A stretch of 64,000 nt of DNA, taken from Diploscapter coronatus. Its lineage: Eukaryota; Nematoda; Chromadorea; Rhabditida; Rhabditidae. This document shows, piece by piece, positions 1 to 17,121 of the stretch. Both the position numbers and the translations under genes were made by a program. Numbering within the stretch: the first letter of the stretch is position 1; each line of letters begins with the position of its first letter. The DNA lies in the NCBI GenBank assembly GCA_964036155.1, contig OZ038422.1:47577201-47641200 (forward strand). Reading direction: 5' to 3'. The notes under the pieces are model-generated. The model did no database searches. It saw only the letters and a list, made by a program, of their open reading frames with translations, and had not been told where the DNA came from.

Positions 1-1913
1 GTGAAGAAGAGGAAACGGGAAGTGAGGAGGAACCCATCAAAAAGAAGCCACAACCAAAGGAACAAGTCAAGAAAGGCACCAATAATGCAGGTGGGTATTT
101 TTGGAAAGAGAAACTATTAAAAAGGCGGACTTTAAAAATAATAAATAGATTTAGAAAATAATACGTATAAACTTAAATTTTCAGGGTAAAATTTTAATAT
201 GTTTTCCATCGAATTAAAAATGATATTTTTCAGGGGCGTTAAATCTGAAACCGGTTTCGAATTCTGGCCAACCGAAAACCAGCGGAAATCTCGATTTGCT
301 GATCGACTTGGATTTTTCGACGGTCGGTTCGCGCTCAATCGCTGAGGCCCCCAAATCTACGGTAGGGAGAATTTGAAACAAAATAAATTTGAAGATTGTT
401 ACATAGACTAGCATCAATCAAAACTCACTTTGGCAAAATCTAACCTTAGATATGAAAATTTGAGACAGATTTTTCACGAAAATTATGGATATTTTAGCAT
501 TTCCTAGATTTTTGAAACATTATGTTGTTCTGAAAATTTCTATTTTATGAGGAATCAAAATCAGATAAGGAGGTATTATTATCTTCATTTTTGTTTTTAG
601 CCAAAGTTCTTTTTGTAACTAGGAAAAAAGCTCTAAAAATGCAAATTTTCAGTTTTCACCCCTGGTCCTGCTGAACACGGTGGAATCGGACGGTCTTGAG
701 GTGAAATTGCTGGAATTCACTCGGGAAAACGAGGGCAAATTCACGCCCTTCGTGTTGGGAGTGAAGAACACCACGAACAGACAGGTGAAGGCGATCGAAG
801 TCAGAGTCACAGACATGAAGACCAAAATTACCGGCAATAGACAGGTGGGCGATTTTTTGAAAATAGGAAAAATGATAATGAAAACTAATTTCCTGATTAT
901 AATAATTTTCGAAAATACTCTTTTATCATACGGAATAGGAAGAGAGAACAGTTAAGTGTAAAAATAAAATTCGAAAAATTTCATCACTTATTCTGAAACT
1001 TGGGCGATTAAGGTTTTCCGAATTTTTAAAACAAAATCGACGAGAATTATTATTTCAAAAAATGTTCAAATCTTTATTTTTTTAATTTCTAGAAAATGTT
1101 TAAGAATATTGTTCTTCTCAGATCGACCAGCTAGAACCGGGCGACTCGCGAAAACTCCGCCTGGCAATTGACATGGAGGCTTCTGGGGGCGCGACCAAGA
1201 AAATCGAACTGAAATTGGAGCGAGAGGCCGCTCAGCCTTGCAGCTTCTCGTTGGAGGTATTTTTGCAGCATCTTAAAAAATCGAGCTTTTACACAAGGAA
1301 ATCAATCTAGTTTTTTCTAAAATTTGAATGAAACAAAAAAGTTTTGAATGGGCAATTTTTTATAAAGCGAAAACAATCAACACATGTATCTGATTGAAGA
1401 AGAAAAATAAAATAATTTTAAATTTAAATGTTCAGATCCCACTCGGCGAGCAAATTCAGCCGGTCCGCTTTTCGCCCGAAGATTTCGAGCAGCAATGGAA
1501 AAAATTAGGGGGAATGAACCGACACGCTGCTAAACTAGACAAGGAAGTCGAAGCTGAACAATTGATGGGCAGGGTCAATGTGCACAAGATCAATCAGAAG
1601 GTAGGATTTTTTTTATTTTGAATAAACTTTTTAAAAAATCAGAAAATCAATTTTTCGAGGATAAATGAAAATTGTTTGGATAGAAAGTCTATCTTTTGAG
1701 TACAAAATTACATTTTTGCGGAGAAAAAATGAAATTTATTGGGAAGGAAGAGTTTTTTGAAAATAAGAAAATTTTCAGCTCTACGCCGGCCAAACGCGCT
1801 CGCAGACAGAGCTAGTGCTGATTCGACTGGACGAGGAGAATTTGGAGGTCGCCTCCGAAAATGCTATCTTCGCAAGAATGCTCCATTCACAGATCATGAA
1901 AATCTTTATGTGA
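1..1913 (+). CDS. AP-3 complex subunit beta, C-terminal part (5' end outside window)
   Basis: Six exons (1-90, 234-361, 653-844, 1122-1256, 1436-1600, 1779-1913) join in one frame with GT/AG introns and end at a TGA. About 281 residues are visible. They begin in an acidic/lysine-rich hinge (EEEETGSEEEPIKKK). A DLLIDLDF segment follows, like the LLDLDD box after the beta3 hinge, and then the beta3 ear region with IDQLEPGDSRKL, IPLGEQIQPV and GGMNRHAAKL. These match the order of motifs in the C-terminal domain of AP-3 beta. In that family the protein is the large beta subunit of the AP-3 adaptor, which sorts cargo to lysosomes and lysosome-related organelles. The trunk lies upstream of the window. 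Codon use is GC-richer than the surrounding repeats. Family assignment is firm; exon ends come from reading splice sites only. Confidence 0.88.
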
Positions 1914-2309
1914 AAAATCTCAGTTTTTACTTTTGGAAAGTCACCCCTTTTATTATATTTCCTTGTTAAATTCGTCACTTTCTTTCTAAAAAATTAACAT
2001 TTCTTTTTCGATAAAGTGGACTTTCAAAAACTGCATTTTCTTCTGATTATTTTTAGAATTTCGGAAATTGTAATAATATTTATTTATCTCTATTTATTAT
2101 GTGCAAACTTCAACACTTTTCAAGAGAATCTGATTTTTACGAAAATTTTGAGATTTTTGCCGATTTTGCTAATGCTTTTTGACCTTTGTTGCGTTGTAGT
2201 TAGTAGTTAACCTCTGTTGTTTCTGAGTTTTGGACTTAGGTGTTGGGATTTTTTTTTAATTTTATAGCACTTTCTGGACCCTGGAATTATTGAGATGAGA
2301 TTTCTATTA
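1914..2309. repeat. AP-3 beta 3' flank; block at 2180-2309 recurs at 61690-61830
   Basis: No gene is seen after the AP-3 beta stop. From about 2180 the sequence (GTAGTTAGTAGTTAACC, then a TTGGGATTTTT run, then a CTTTCTGG segment) has a clear but imperfect direct copy at about 61690-61830, beyond mGluR copy D. Its nature (3' UTR piece or dispersed repeat) cannot be told from here. Confidence 0.55.
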
Positions 2310-2683
2310 GGCTGTCAGAAAAGTCCTGCACCAAAAATCTATAATTTTCCAGAAATGAGCCGAATGCCCTAATAAGTGCGAGAATCTTGTAGTGTTCTCG
2401 AAGATATCACCACATGGGTATATAAGGATCCGCACGCAGGGTTTTGATAACTTACGACCATGATAAGTGAACCTCAACTTCGAACAATCATCTTACTACG
2501 AGCTGCCCCCTGCAAGCAAGAGTGTCAGTCTCCCGAACTCTGGGCGAAAAGCATCAGTGATCTGCCCAATAGGTGGGCGAAGATTACTGATCCCAATGGC
2601 GAATATATCGTTGATTCTTGATGGTTTAAAATAGTTATGAATAAATGAAAATTTATTTTTGGCGTGAGACTTTCTTAACAGCC
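2310..2683 (+). mobile_element. Internally deleted mariner-like element, copy 1
   Basis: The left end GGCTGTCAGAAAAGTCCTG and the reverse complement of the right end (GGCTGTTAAGAAAGTCTCA) form imperfect TIRs of about 22 bp. A TA lies just before the element; the right-hand TA has decayed to ACA. At 374 bp it is far shorter than a full mariner (about 1.3 kb). It contains a 53-codon ORF whose end resembles the C-terminus of mariner transposases. A second copy sits at 16279-16663. Confidence 0.8.
2460..2621 (+). CDS. Mini-ORF left from a mariner transposase (N- and C-terminal ends fused)
   Basis: ATG to TGA, 53 residues. It starts MISEPQLRTIILLRAA and ends DLPNRWAKITDPNGEYIVDS. The tail follows the LPxRWxKVxxxxGxYF pattern seen at the end of mariner transposases, so the middle of the enzyme, with the DD(D/E) catalytic residues, is missing. 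The same 54-codon frame is open in the second copy at 16438-16599, with only a few substitutions. A catalytic role is excluded. A retained DNA-binding or repressor role is only speculation, and the frame may be open simply because the elements are young. Confidence 0.5.
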   Translation: MISEPQLRTIILLRAAPCKQECQSPELWAKSISDLPNRWAKITDPNGEYIVDS

Positions 2684-3262
2684 ACAGAATCATGTCTATT
2701 AACAAAGCCAAAATTTGCCAGAAAATTGCAAAAGTTAAAGATCGAAAGAGCACAGACGATACCGTACTTCGATATTAGTCGAAATTCGCTTTTCTTTTTC
2801 TCTGACTCTCCTTTTCCGATGAAACATCCACGACGAGTGAGCACACCTATGTCAGAGCAAGAGAAACGAATAAAATGGCAACAGGAAGAAACAAATTGCA
2901 TATTATCTCGCTTTTTCCGACAAACCCATCATGGATAATTTTGTATTTGTACCTATATTATGAGAAAAATGGGCGTATTTTATTATAGTTAAAGAGAATA
3001 ATGTGAACAGTATTACTTTTTTTTTGCACTTTTTATCACTTTATTTACGCAGATGTTTGTCTACTATCACTATTCTAGCCGGTGTTGAGACTTATGAGTT
3101 TTCTTGTGCTTTATACCTATTTGATCGGTAAATTCCGATGAAATTTTATTGGTTTTTCTTTATATAATTACAAAATATCAAGATAAAACTTTAAAGAATA
3201 ACGAAATAATCATCAACAAAATATACATTGGTAAGTGAAGAGCGCGAGCATGAGTTTGTATT
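2684..3262. other. Intergenic; from about 3020 it is duplicated 3' flank of the mGluR unit
   Basis: 2684-3020 holds no supported gene; a 97-codon frame there has no recognisable motif and biased composition. From about 3020 the sequence matches the flank downstream of copies C and D (near 39030 and 52090), so the duplicated unit extends a few hundred bases past the receptor gene. Confidence 0.6.
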
Positions 3263-3310
3263 GGGTACGTAGCATTGCGCACCAAAATCTTTGGTGAACA
3301 ATGCACGCCC
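3263..3310. repeat. 48-bp palindrome in the former mGluR 3' end (copy A)
   Basis: ATTGCGCACCAAA is followed within a few bases by TTTGGTG and a decayed right half, forming a stem. The same palindrome is at 39284-39333 and 52339-52388 in copies C and D, and as free copies at 27462-27513 and 36553-36602. Its arms match the TIR of the element at 9413-10994. In copy B the corresponding place holds native coding sequence instead. Confidence 0.75.
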
Positions 3311-3402
3311 TCTTCGAAGTCGGATGCGAGATTTTCTTGGACGTCCTTCTCGTATCGGTTAATAAAGCTGGGTACTAATTTGGCTCGTCATTCGTCAAAC
3401 TC

Positions 3403-9151
<5,749 letters not shown>

Positions 9152-9412
9152 GGAATACGATCGAAGATGGAGGCACTGAAGAAAGTGTGGTTTTGAAAAT
9201 ATTCTCTTATTTGACAGACCTTCATTTTTATATTTGGATAATTTTAGGTTAAAAATGTCGCAATTTCTTGAGGGATTATCAATACTTTGAGGTTCATCTC
9301 TCGGTTGATGCTAAATATTTTGATGAATTTAGAACCAGTTCGAAAATCGGTTTCAAATATATTTCGGTAAAGATACGAAATTCGACATTCAAAATCGTTA
9401 TACTGAAATGAT
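9152..9412. other. Upstream flank of mGluR copy A
   Basis: Shared with the sequence upstream of copies C and D (near 46330-46550 and 59110-59315). It probably holds the promoter or outron; no defined promoter motif was recognised. It ends in GAAATGAT (9405-9412), the left target-site duplication of the following insertion. Confidence 0.5.
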
Positions 9413-10994
9413 GGGCGTATGCCATTGCGCACAAAGTGTCGATTTTTCGCAAAATTAATTTATCTTTATCAACGTTTCACTTTTATCATGCATATTCGAT
9501 CAAGTTCCATCAACTAAAATCTCATTCCCAATTGACAACAAATTGGGATTTTACTTATTTTTATTGAAAAGAAAGAGAAGAGGAAGGCAACTCGGGAATT
9601 TTTTGTTTTTCAAAACTATCTTCAAAATCCTAGTCATTCGAGTGACCAAGTTAGACAGAAAACAAATATACAAGAAAAACACAATAAAATATCACAGAAA
9701 TGTAACTAACTAAAAGACCAGAAAAGTAATCACAAAAAATGAAAAAGATCAAAGAACGATGAAAACACAGGACGATAGAAATAAATGAACAGCATCAAGA
9801 AATGACTACATGAAAAAGTAATTGAAAGCAGTGACGGTATTTTTGCCCAAAAAGTTTGGTTTCGAAGTCGGTACTTCTTAGGCAAAAAATACTGCCACAG
9901 AAGAGGAAGGGAGATAAGGATATAAATGAGGATGAGAAATTAGCACGACGCCGTATTGGGTGTACGGTGTCAACCCAAGAGAAGAGAGAATGATAAGATT
10001 TAGAAGGGGATTGAGAAGTGCCGGAAGGCAAATAAGAATTATAGTTGTAGGGAGACATTCTTGAATTTATGTATTTGAAGGTTCGCACGAAAATGTATTC
10101 TAACAATCAAGGGAATTAGTACCGTATCCTAGATGTGAGTGCATGGGACTTTGCTCCTATGGATCTCCATTATCACTACAGTATCTTTCTTTTTTCTCTC
10201 CCTCTCACTCTCTCGCTTAATGGGCAATTATCGATAATTGATCAATTAACTAGTGGCACTGAGAAAGAAGAAAGAAAGAGGAAGGTTAAAAAGATGAGCA
10301 ATAAAGGGAAAGAATGAGAAGATTTAGAGGAAAAGAGCTACAAAAATTCAGTAGTTTTATAATTCATTTATTTATTAAGAGCTTACAAAGTAACAAATTC
10401 ACAGGATGATCCTTTATTCAAATATCTATCAACGTAGAGAGTGTGATAAGATAGCATATCAAATTGGAGGGCAGTTTTGCCAATCTTCATCTCTGTTAAT
10501 CACTCAGAGCCACATCATATTGAGTATAGTAATGATAATTTGATTTACAAATTCGTAAAAAAAAAACTCAAATTCGAAAAAAAAATATAAAAATCGCCGA
10601 TTTAGTTATCGTAATTAATATTCTAACGTTGCGACATTTCGTTTAAATGCATTATTATCTTTTCCTATGAGACCGCCTTTCAACACATCGTGGTTATTCC
10701 ATAGCTATTTATCCGTTTTTGAACTCAAATGATTATTTTAATCAGAACCATGCATGAATTTAATCATATTTTGCCCGCAAGATATATGTTCTTTCATCAT
10801 TGTTAGAGTACTAATCAAAATGTTGCACATAACATGACGACGTAACATATATAATTCTTTCAAGATTTCATTTCTATAATGTATTTATAGTTAGGATCAT
10901 ATTATTCATAAATCTTGACTTCTTGTCTAGTAATGGCATCATTTTGGGTTTTTGAGGCGCAGTGACATACTTTTGTGCGTAATGACCACTCCCC
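9413..10994. mobile_element. 1.6-kb non-autonomous DNA transposon with 8-9 bp target duplication
   Basis: The left end GGGCGTATGCCATTGCGCAC and the reversed right end GGGGAGTGGTCATTACGCAC are imperfect TIRs. GAAATGAT precedes the element and GAAAACGGT follows it, while paralogue C carries a single uninterrupted GAAAATGAT at 46542-46550. This is therefore an insertion with an 8-9 bp duplication, as hAT (8) or Mutator-like (9) elements make. No transposase was recognised inside; a 103-codon minus-strand frame (9795-10106) has no known motif. Confidence 0.72.
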
Positions 10995-11406
10995 GAAAAC
11001 GGTATGACTAGGATATGAAATGCAACCACATAAAGTATCAAAAATTCTCGCGTACTATTTACGTCTGATCATCATATGATTAAGGAGGGAGGCATAGTGT
11101 GTAAATAGATTGGAACGTCCCTATTCGTTGTTTTATAAAGATGAGCAAAGGAGGAAAATGGGAAATATATAAGGAAAATAACTGGCTCAGCAGAACACCG
11201 CGGTGGAGAGAGATGACGATGGAATGACGAAAGCGGCTTTCCCTAATTCACCCACTTATGGAAGGCAGGGGATAGAGTTCGAGGGACTGGGATTGACTCT
11301 GGGTGAAATTAGAAAAATGGAAAATATTCCATATAAAAACGGATAAGTGATAATGAATTGATAAAAGTTATCACATAACATTAATAAATAAATAACTTCT
11401 TCAGAT
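10995..11406. other. Duplicated intergenic flank
   Basis: Closely matches 46542-46940 of unit C (for example the stretch around AACACCGCG and GAGGGACTGG). No gene is seen. Confidence 0.55.
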
Positions 11407-12139
11407 AATGAAAATGGTGAATGATGTAATTGAAGAAGAAGAAAAGAAAAAGAATGACGCTTCGGATAAAAGTCCAGAAGTCAAGTTGATTTTTGACACC
11501 AATGATAAGTTAGACAAAAGACGAATTCAATTCGATTTTAGTTGGTGGAAAATTATTTCAGGAATATTTAGTTGATTCATGGGTAAAAATTGAGCAAGGT
11601 CGTTTAAACTTTGTACGTAACAACTAACAAGTGTTAAGAGTTGAAAAATATATCGAGGTTTAATGGATGCAATAACACACGCAGCTCGTAATGAAAAGCT
11701 TGAAGTAGGTCGCTTAACGAGTTTACCATCAAGTTTTACGGGAAATAAACGATATATGGCTGAAAATTATCACGACTTAATTGCAATCGTTAGAAATAAA
11801 GACAAGCCAGGCATTTTCCTTACGTTTACGACAAATCCAAATTGGAGAAACCAAAAGTCAATTGAAGAAAGATTAAACCGCTAACGATAGGCCAGATATT
11901 GTGGGTGGAAATATTTTATCGAAAAGCTAATGCATTACGTGGGTAGATTAATTATGCACGTGCAGTAAAATACGTTTCAGGATGCAAATTTGCAAATTTC
12001 GCTGAACGAATTTTCACAAATGAAGTTAGGTTAGAAGTGTCGTAATACGAACTGATGAAGGCAAATCAAGAAACTACGCTAATATAATTTCCAGTTAAGT
12101 AAAAAAACGCGAGCTGCGGTGCAGCCCCTAGCCGGCTAG
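11407..12139 (+). mobile_element. Helitron remnant with Rep domain fragment (unit A)
   Basis: An ORF at 11663-11884 reads LPSSFTGNKRYMAENYHD, then IAIVRNKDKPGIFLTFTTN, then PNW. This is the start of the Helitron replication-initiator (helitron-like N) domain, with its TFTxNPxW signature. Just downstream DRPDIVGG appears in another frame, so the protein is broken. The 3' end has a small hairpin (GCTGCGGTGCAGC, 12113-12125) and ends CCGGCTAG followed by T, which fits the CTRR-T terminus of Helitrons. Compared with the copies at 47035 and 59321, the 5' half has been lost. Confidence 0.8.
11663..11884 (+). pseudogene. Helitron Rep/helicase N-domain fragment
   Basis: 73 codons from ATG. Of the three copies in the window, this is the one that keeps the TFTTNPNW signature in frame. 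The copies at 48098 and 60355 have lost it through a small deletion just before the ACAAATCCA. The frame stops soon after NW..RLNR, and homologous sequence continues in other frames, so no functional initiator protein is encoded. Confidence 0.7.
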
Positions 12140-12821
12140 TAAATAATAAATGATTTTTCAAATGGATGTTAGGCGGTGAATTTGACAAATTTTTCAAGAA
12201 GAAATTATAAATGAAGAACAAACTTTGTAGATAGATTTGACGAATCTGCTGAGCACTGTAACATGACTATATCAATTATTCGTATGTTCTCGAAAAATTG
12301 AAACTGATTTCAAAGTCCCAAAGTCACATATGAGCCATTTTTAACTACGTGCATTTGCAAATTTATCGAGATCTTTCCCACGCTCACAAATTCTTCATCA
12401 CGAGTTCGGTTTTGAGCAAAAAAATCCCCGAACTCATTTTAGGCGTCATTTTCAGTATTCGGAAAAATTCGAATTGATATTTTTGGATTTAGACGGTTTC
12501 AGGATACAATTTGGATATTGTGAGAATAAATTCATAATTATCAACAAATCGCGGAAAAAGTATACAAGTCGAAAAGCCTTGTTTTAAAATTGATAAACTA
12601 GAAATATAGATTTTAACTTCAAATTCAGCCTAGATAATGCTGAGGTTATGAGCTTCAAGATATGCAAGTTTAAGGTCAATAAACAAATTCCGTACGAAAT
12701 ATCAGGCTCAGACTTTTTCGTGGACGATTTGAGATATTGCAGTTGTCGACTCTTTTCAACCCTTATTAATATCATGGAATGCAAATTTTATTCGCCTGTT
12801 TTTATATAAATCACAGATAAT
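12140..12821. other. Helitron 3' flank, duplicated in units C and D
   Basis: Matches 48572-49247 and 60851-61300. No gene is seen. The matching C copy carries an LTR insertion here; this copy shows the empty site (AATTC, 12390-12394). Confidence 0.6.
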
Positions 12822-13160
12822 TAGAGGGGCCAAACGGTTTTTCAAAATAGGTTGAATTGGGTAAATTTGATATCAGTGTGATGGTCGAGATCGGTACGAA
12901 CTCAAAACTTTTTAGATTTTCAAAAACGGTCCATCCTATCAAAAGTTATGTTACTGGAGTTTCAATGTTGCTCATGCCCTCAGAAGGTCTTTTTCGAAAA
13001 ACCAACGACGCCATCATTTCGGGCGCATTTTATTACCCTAGTTGGTGTTTTGGTTTCATGAAATCATCAACTAATTAACGGGATAATTAACGATAATTGA
13101 AATGTAGGAAAAATTCCATGCATTCTTTCTCTCCCTCAAAAAGAGGACGCTTGGCCTCTA
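12822..13160. mobile_element. MITE with AGAGGCCAAG-type ends
   Basis: The left end AGAGGGGCCAAACGG and the right end CGCTTGGCCTCT are imperfect inverted repeats. The body includes TCAACTAATTAACGG and CATGCATTCTTTCTCTCCC. Shorter relatives with the same body sit at 28244-28422 and 35631-35820 in the two arms of the inverted duplication. No coding capacity. Confidence 0.65.
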
Positions 13161-13601
13161 TTTATATTGCAATTGAAATCATAGTAGTTATCGCTACACA
13201 TCTTTATTATAATTTTATATTGAATCTATTTTATCTAAAATGTAGTGTGAATGAATTGGTGAATTAAAACAAGCCATAATTTTATGAAAATTTTAATTAT
13301 ACTAAAGGTCAAATAAAATTTACATAATTTTATTGATTATATTGGAATTTTTTTTCTATATTCATTTGTTTAGCTAGAGACCACAAGTCGATTTTTATTC
13401 TAGGATGCAGAATATCAAATGCTATATTTTCTAAAGGCCCGTATTTTTCAGATTCTAAATAATTTGAAATTTGCAAAACGGTTCATCCTATGCAAAGTTA
13501 TTGTCATCTGAAGTGAGCGCGACGGTTTTTGCTTCTTCTCAAAGGCAGAAGTGGGCGTGGCTTGTGGTTTCTAACTAAAGAGCTAGATAATGTTACAAAG
13601 T

Positions 13602-16041
13602 TTACTTAATTTCGTTTAGTCGAATATAGAATTTCTCTGGCTTTCTGGCAATCGAACTCACATTTGGCGAATTTTTCGAAGGAATTTTATCGACAGCTTC
13701 TAATTTATAACGCTGAACGAGATTTCCGATTATCTAAACTTTAAGATTAGTTTTTTTTATTATAACTAGATATTATCTTCACCAAATATAGTTCTGCCTT
13801 CGCTAGTGATTCTCCTAAGCAGGCTCTCTTGCCAATGCCAAACGGAATTGTCTGGTTCTCCGATTTCTCGCCAGATAAATATCGATCGGGATTGAACTGA
13901 ATATTGTAGCAAAAATAAGTGAAAATACCCATATGTTCATACTTTATCGGGATCAGCGAAATATCTCTCATCGTTGAGGATGTTCCCAATTTGCGCGGTG
14001 ACAGTCTGCCCTTTCCTAATTACCACTCCACCAATTTCCACATCTTCAGCTGCTCGACGAAACAAATTGAGCGTCACTATATTTCCGAGTCTTTGAATTT
14101 CCTAAATCAATCGAAATAAGTCATTTAATGATATTAAACGATGCTCAAAGTCTATATTCTATAAGTTCAGATAAGGTAAAGATGGAAATATGGAACGTTT
14201 ACATGAATTGTTGCGTTGAAATATGGAGTCTTCAGCTTGTCATTTTGCGACAGATCGCGATTGCCACCAGTTACATCGCGGAGTTCGCTTCGAACTCGCT
14301 CAACCACCTGCATATTGAAATTCGTATGTGAAAATCATTGCTAAAGTTTTGACTTGCTTACGTCTGGATGATTAAGAAAGTAGCAAACGGCCCAGGCTAA
14401 AGTCACTGCCGTGGTCTCCTGTCCAGCGAAGTAGAGATCAAATACTGCCATAACTAGCGCCTCCAATCTGAATATCAGAAGGTATAGAATTTAGCAATAA
14501 TTATTTTAAGTAAAAAAAATTGCATGATGAAGAGATAGAAAATACTGGTGCAAATTTATCTTCTATCGAAAATCTTTAGAAAACCTTACGAAAATGAGCT
14601 CTCGATATGGTTGTCCTTCATTTTCTGAATCTCCATCAAATATGCATCGACGAAATCAATAGGTTCTTCTCCTACTTCATGTGTGCCATTTTTAATCTCC
14701 TCCATTCTAAAACAAATTATCAAAAAATTACAAGACATTATCTTACCTTTCAACAATTTGATCTCGCAAGAAATTCTTGACATCGAAAAATGGTTTCATC
14801 GCTTTCTCGGTGCGTTTTCTGGAGGTAGAAATTTTACTCTAGGAGTGAGAGTTCTTTTACTTGAAGTAGGAAAATTTCTGCACGAATTGCGGAATACAGG
14901 CCTCTAGTAGATTAACATGTTCAATCTCATAATCCAATCGCTTCTTTAGCGAGTAGAATTTGTCTAGATTTTTCTAAACTAATAATCTCTATTAAAGAAA
15001 ATACTTGTTGATTTACCTCATCGAATCCGTACGAAAAAAGTATTCGATTGATGACGTTTGCAGTAAGTAACTCGAACACTTCGTTGATGAAGATTGCATC
15101 GTCAGATTTTACGTCATCAAATCTAAACCGCTACATTATCAAAAAGCCATTTTTACATGAATGAATAATCTCCTAAAACACTACAATTATCCTTGCAAGA
15201 AAATTCAAACTGCTGATTATTTGGTAGAAATCTAACCTCATATGAAACTCGTCGAGAATTCGTCTTTCCATGATGTTCTTCGAAACTCCCAAATTTCGCA
15301 GTGTGTGCAGAGTGAATCGTCTCTGCTCAACCCAATAATCACCGTTGGAGGATATCAATCCATGACCCTCTGATTAAGCTCATTTCTAACTTTTAATTGT
15401 AGGGTAAATGTTGCTACTTACTAGTTAGCAGGTCTGAGTCCTGAAAAAAAATCAGTAAATTATATTCTTCATTAATTCTTCGTAAATATTTCATTTTTAG
15501 TCCTATTCGTGAGTGAAGTTTCACTAATGATAATCCCCATTTTTTTCTCCAAATAAAAAACTATTTTAAAAATGGCATTACTTACAGGTGGATTCCATCG
15601 ATCGACGAAATTTGCGCCTTTCTTGACCATCGCTTCGACGGCCAATTCATAGTCGCAAATCAGGATGGCCGGAAATGGGCCCACCCAAATAGTGAATATC
15701 GGGCCGTGTTGCTGAAAAGATTAAGATCATTTATTTTCAAATAGTCAGAGATCCTTGAAAAATAATACTTTTTTGAAAAATTTGAAAGCTTCGTGCGGAG
15801 ATCCAGTTTTTTTGGTGTAATACGCCAATTGAAGTAAATTTCCGAGAATCGGAATCGAAATTGGGCCTGAAATGTTCAAATTTCTTGAGATTGAAGGTGA
15901 ACAAATTTTCTTCGAGATTGCATTTTCAACACAAAGAGTAATTCCCTCCAAACCTTTACCTGGTGGATATTTCCTGACTTCAAGAATGTGCTTGATGATG
16001 AAGTAAATAATCAGGCACAAAAATATCGAAAACAAGATCAT
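13602..16041 (-). CDS. Cytochrome P450, CYP2 clan (CYP33-like)
   Basis: Fourteen exons (16041-15960, 15866-15769, 15711-15586, 15440-15422, 15369-15237, 15122-15017, 14973-14861, 14818-14747, 14706-14590, 14467-14362, 14307-14203, 14101-13943, 13896-13783, 13733-13602) join in frame to 493 codons. An N-terminal membrane anchor ([15 protein letters not shown]) and proline hinge [13 protein letters not shown] come first. All P450 landmarks are present: the C-helix region [12 protein letters not shown]-helix AGQETT, K-helix ExxR (EIQR), FNPDRY, and heme-cysteine loop [10 protein letters not shown]. Length is normal for the family. It should be an ER-bound heme monooxygenase; the substrate is unknown. 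Exon 4 is only 19 bases. No frameshift or stop was found, in contrast to the debris around it. The gene is single-copy in the window. The CYP33 assignment rests on general resemblance to the nematode CYP2-clan expansion. Confidence 0.9.
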
Positions 16042-16278
16042 CTGGTCAAGTTACAGCCGATTGCAAAATGAGCGAAGAAAGCGGGAAAATGAGAAAGAAG
16101 GCGAAGTGTAACAATGAAGAAACGATGAAATTGATAAAATTGAACAAATAGACTATAGTTCTGTATCGGGTGCAGTGAAAGATAAATGAGAAAAAAATCA
16201 AAGATCGTTTGCAGACACAACACAAGACACAATTTAGACTCTTCGATTGCTTTTTATCAGAACTGCGACAAACTATTA

Positions 16279-16663
16279 GGCTGTCAGAAAAGTCCTGCAC
16301 CAAAAATTAAAAAAATCTATAATTTTCTAAAAATGAGTTGAATGCCCTAATAAGTGCGAGAATCTTGTAGTGTTCTCGAAGATATCACCACATGGGCATA
16401 TAAGGATCCGCACGCAGGGTTTTGATAACTTACGACCATGATAAGTGAACCTCAACTTCGAACAATCATCTTACTACGAGCTGCTCCCTGCAAGCAAGAG
16501 TGTCAGTCTCTCGAATTCTGGGCGAAAAGCATCAGTGATCTGCTCAATAGGTGGGCGAAGATTACTGATCCCAATGGCGAATATATTGTTGGTTATTAAT
16601 GGTTTTAAATAAAGTTATAAATAAATGAAAATTTATTTTTGGCGTGAGACTTTCTTAACAGCC
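16279..16663 (+). mobile_element. Internally deleted mariner-like element, copy 2
   Basis: Same TIRs as 2310-2683, here with a clean TA on both sides (16277-16278 and 16664-16665). It lies just upstream of the P450 start. Slightly longer than copy 1 because of a small A-rich insertion near the left end. It carries the same 54-codon frame at 16438-16599. Confidence 0.85.
16438..16599 (+). CDS. Mini-ORF of the mariner derivative, copy 2
   Basis: 53 residues, same length and start as the ORF at 2460-2621. Changes are few (for example PEL to LEF and the final residues GY). The frame is again open from ATG to stop although the transposase core is deleted. No function is claimed. Confidence 0.45.
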   Translation: MISEPQLRTIILLRAAPCKQECQSLEFWAKSISDLLNRWAKITDPNGEYIVGY

Positions 16664-17121
16664 TAATCTTAATTAATTAATCAGTAATTTAGAGAATTAA
16701 ACTACGAAATATGAACTTTTATTCATACTAGCAACTGAACTGAATAAAATATCTAATTATAGCATCATAGCAGGTTGCAAAGATGGGTAATTTTTTAAAC
16801 TTTTATCTGAAGGGGAACGGTGGTAATTATGTTTTGGAATTATCCAAATTCGAATTACAAAAAAATAGAATATGAAGATAAGTTTAAATTATTAGAGAAA
16901 ATATATTCAATTAACGGATTTATTGAAGGGTAAGGCAATTATAAATAAACGAGAAGGCACGTGAAAGCAGAGTATTTAGTTCTACAATGAATTCTCAACA
17001 CAATTCTAATTTACAGATGATTTGGATATTTTATAGATGAATACCATGGAGATAAGCAAACTTGCAGCGTTATTATCCCAATTCTATTTTTTATGTCACA
17101 ATATTTTCGAATAGTCAAAAA
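16664..17121. other. AT-rich intergenic, nothing recognised
   Basis: No open frame of note, no repeat shared with the rest of the window, and no RNA-like structure was recognised. Confidence 0.4.

Noticed and set aside
2645..2938. 97-codon plus-strand frame after the first mariner derivative
   Set aside because: It begins inside the mariner right end, has no motif, and overlaps a similar-sized frame on the other strand; chance in AT-rich DNA.
9795..10106. 103-codon frame inside the 1.6-kb transposon as its transposase
   Set aside because: Too short, no DDE-type or zinc-finger motif, and low-complexity Ser/Phe composition.
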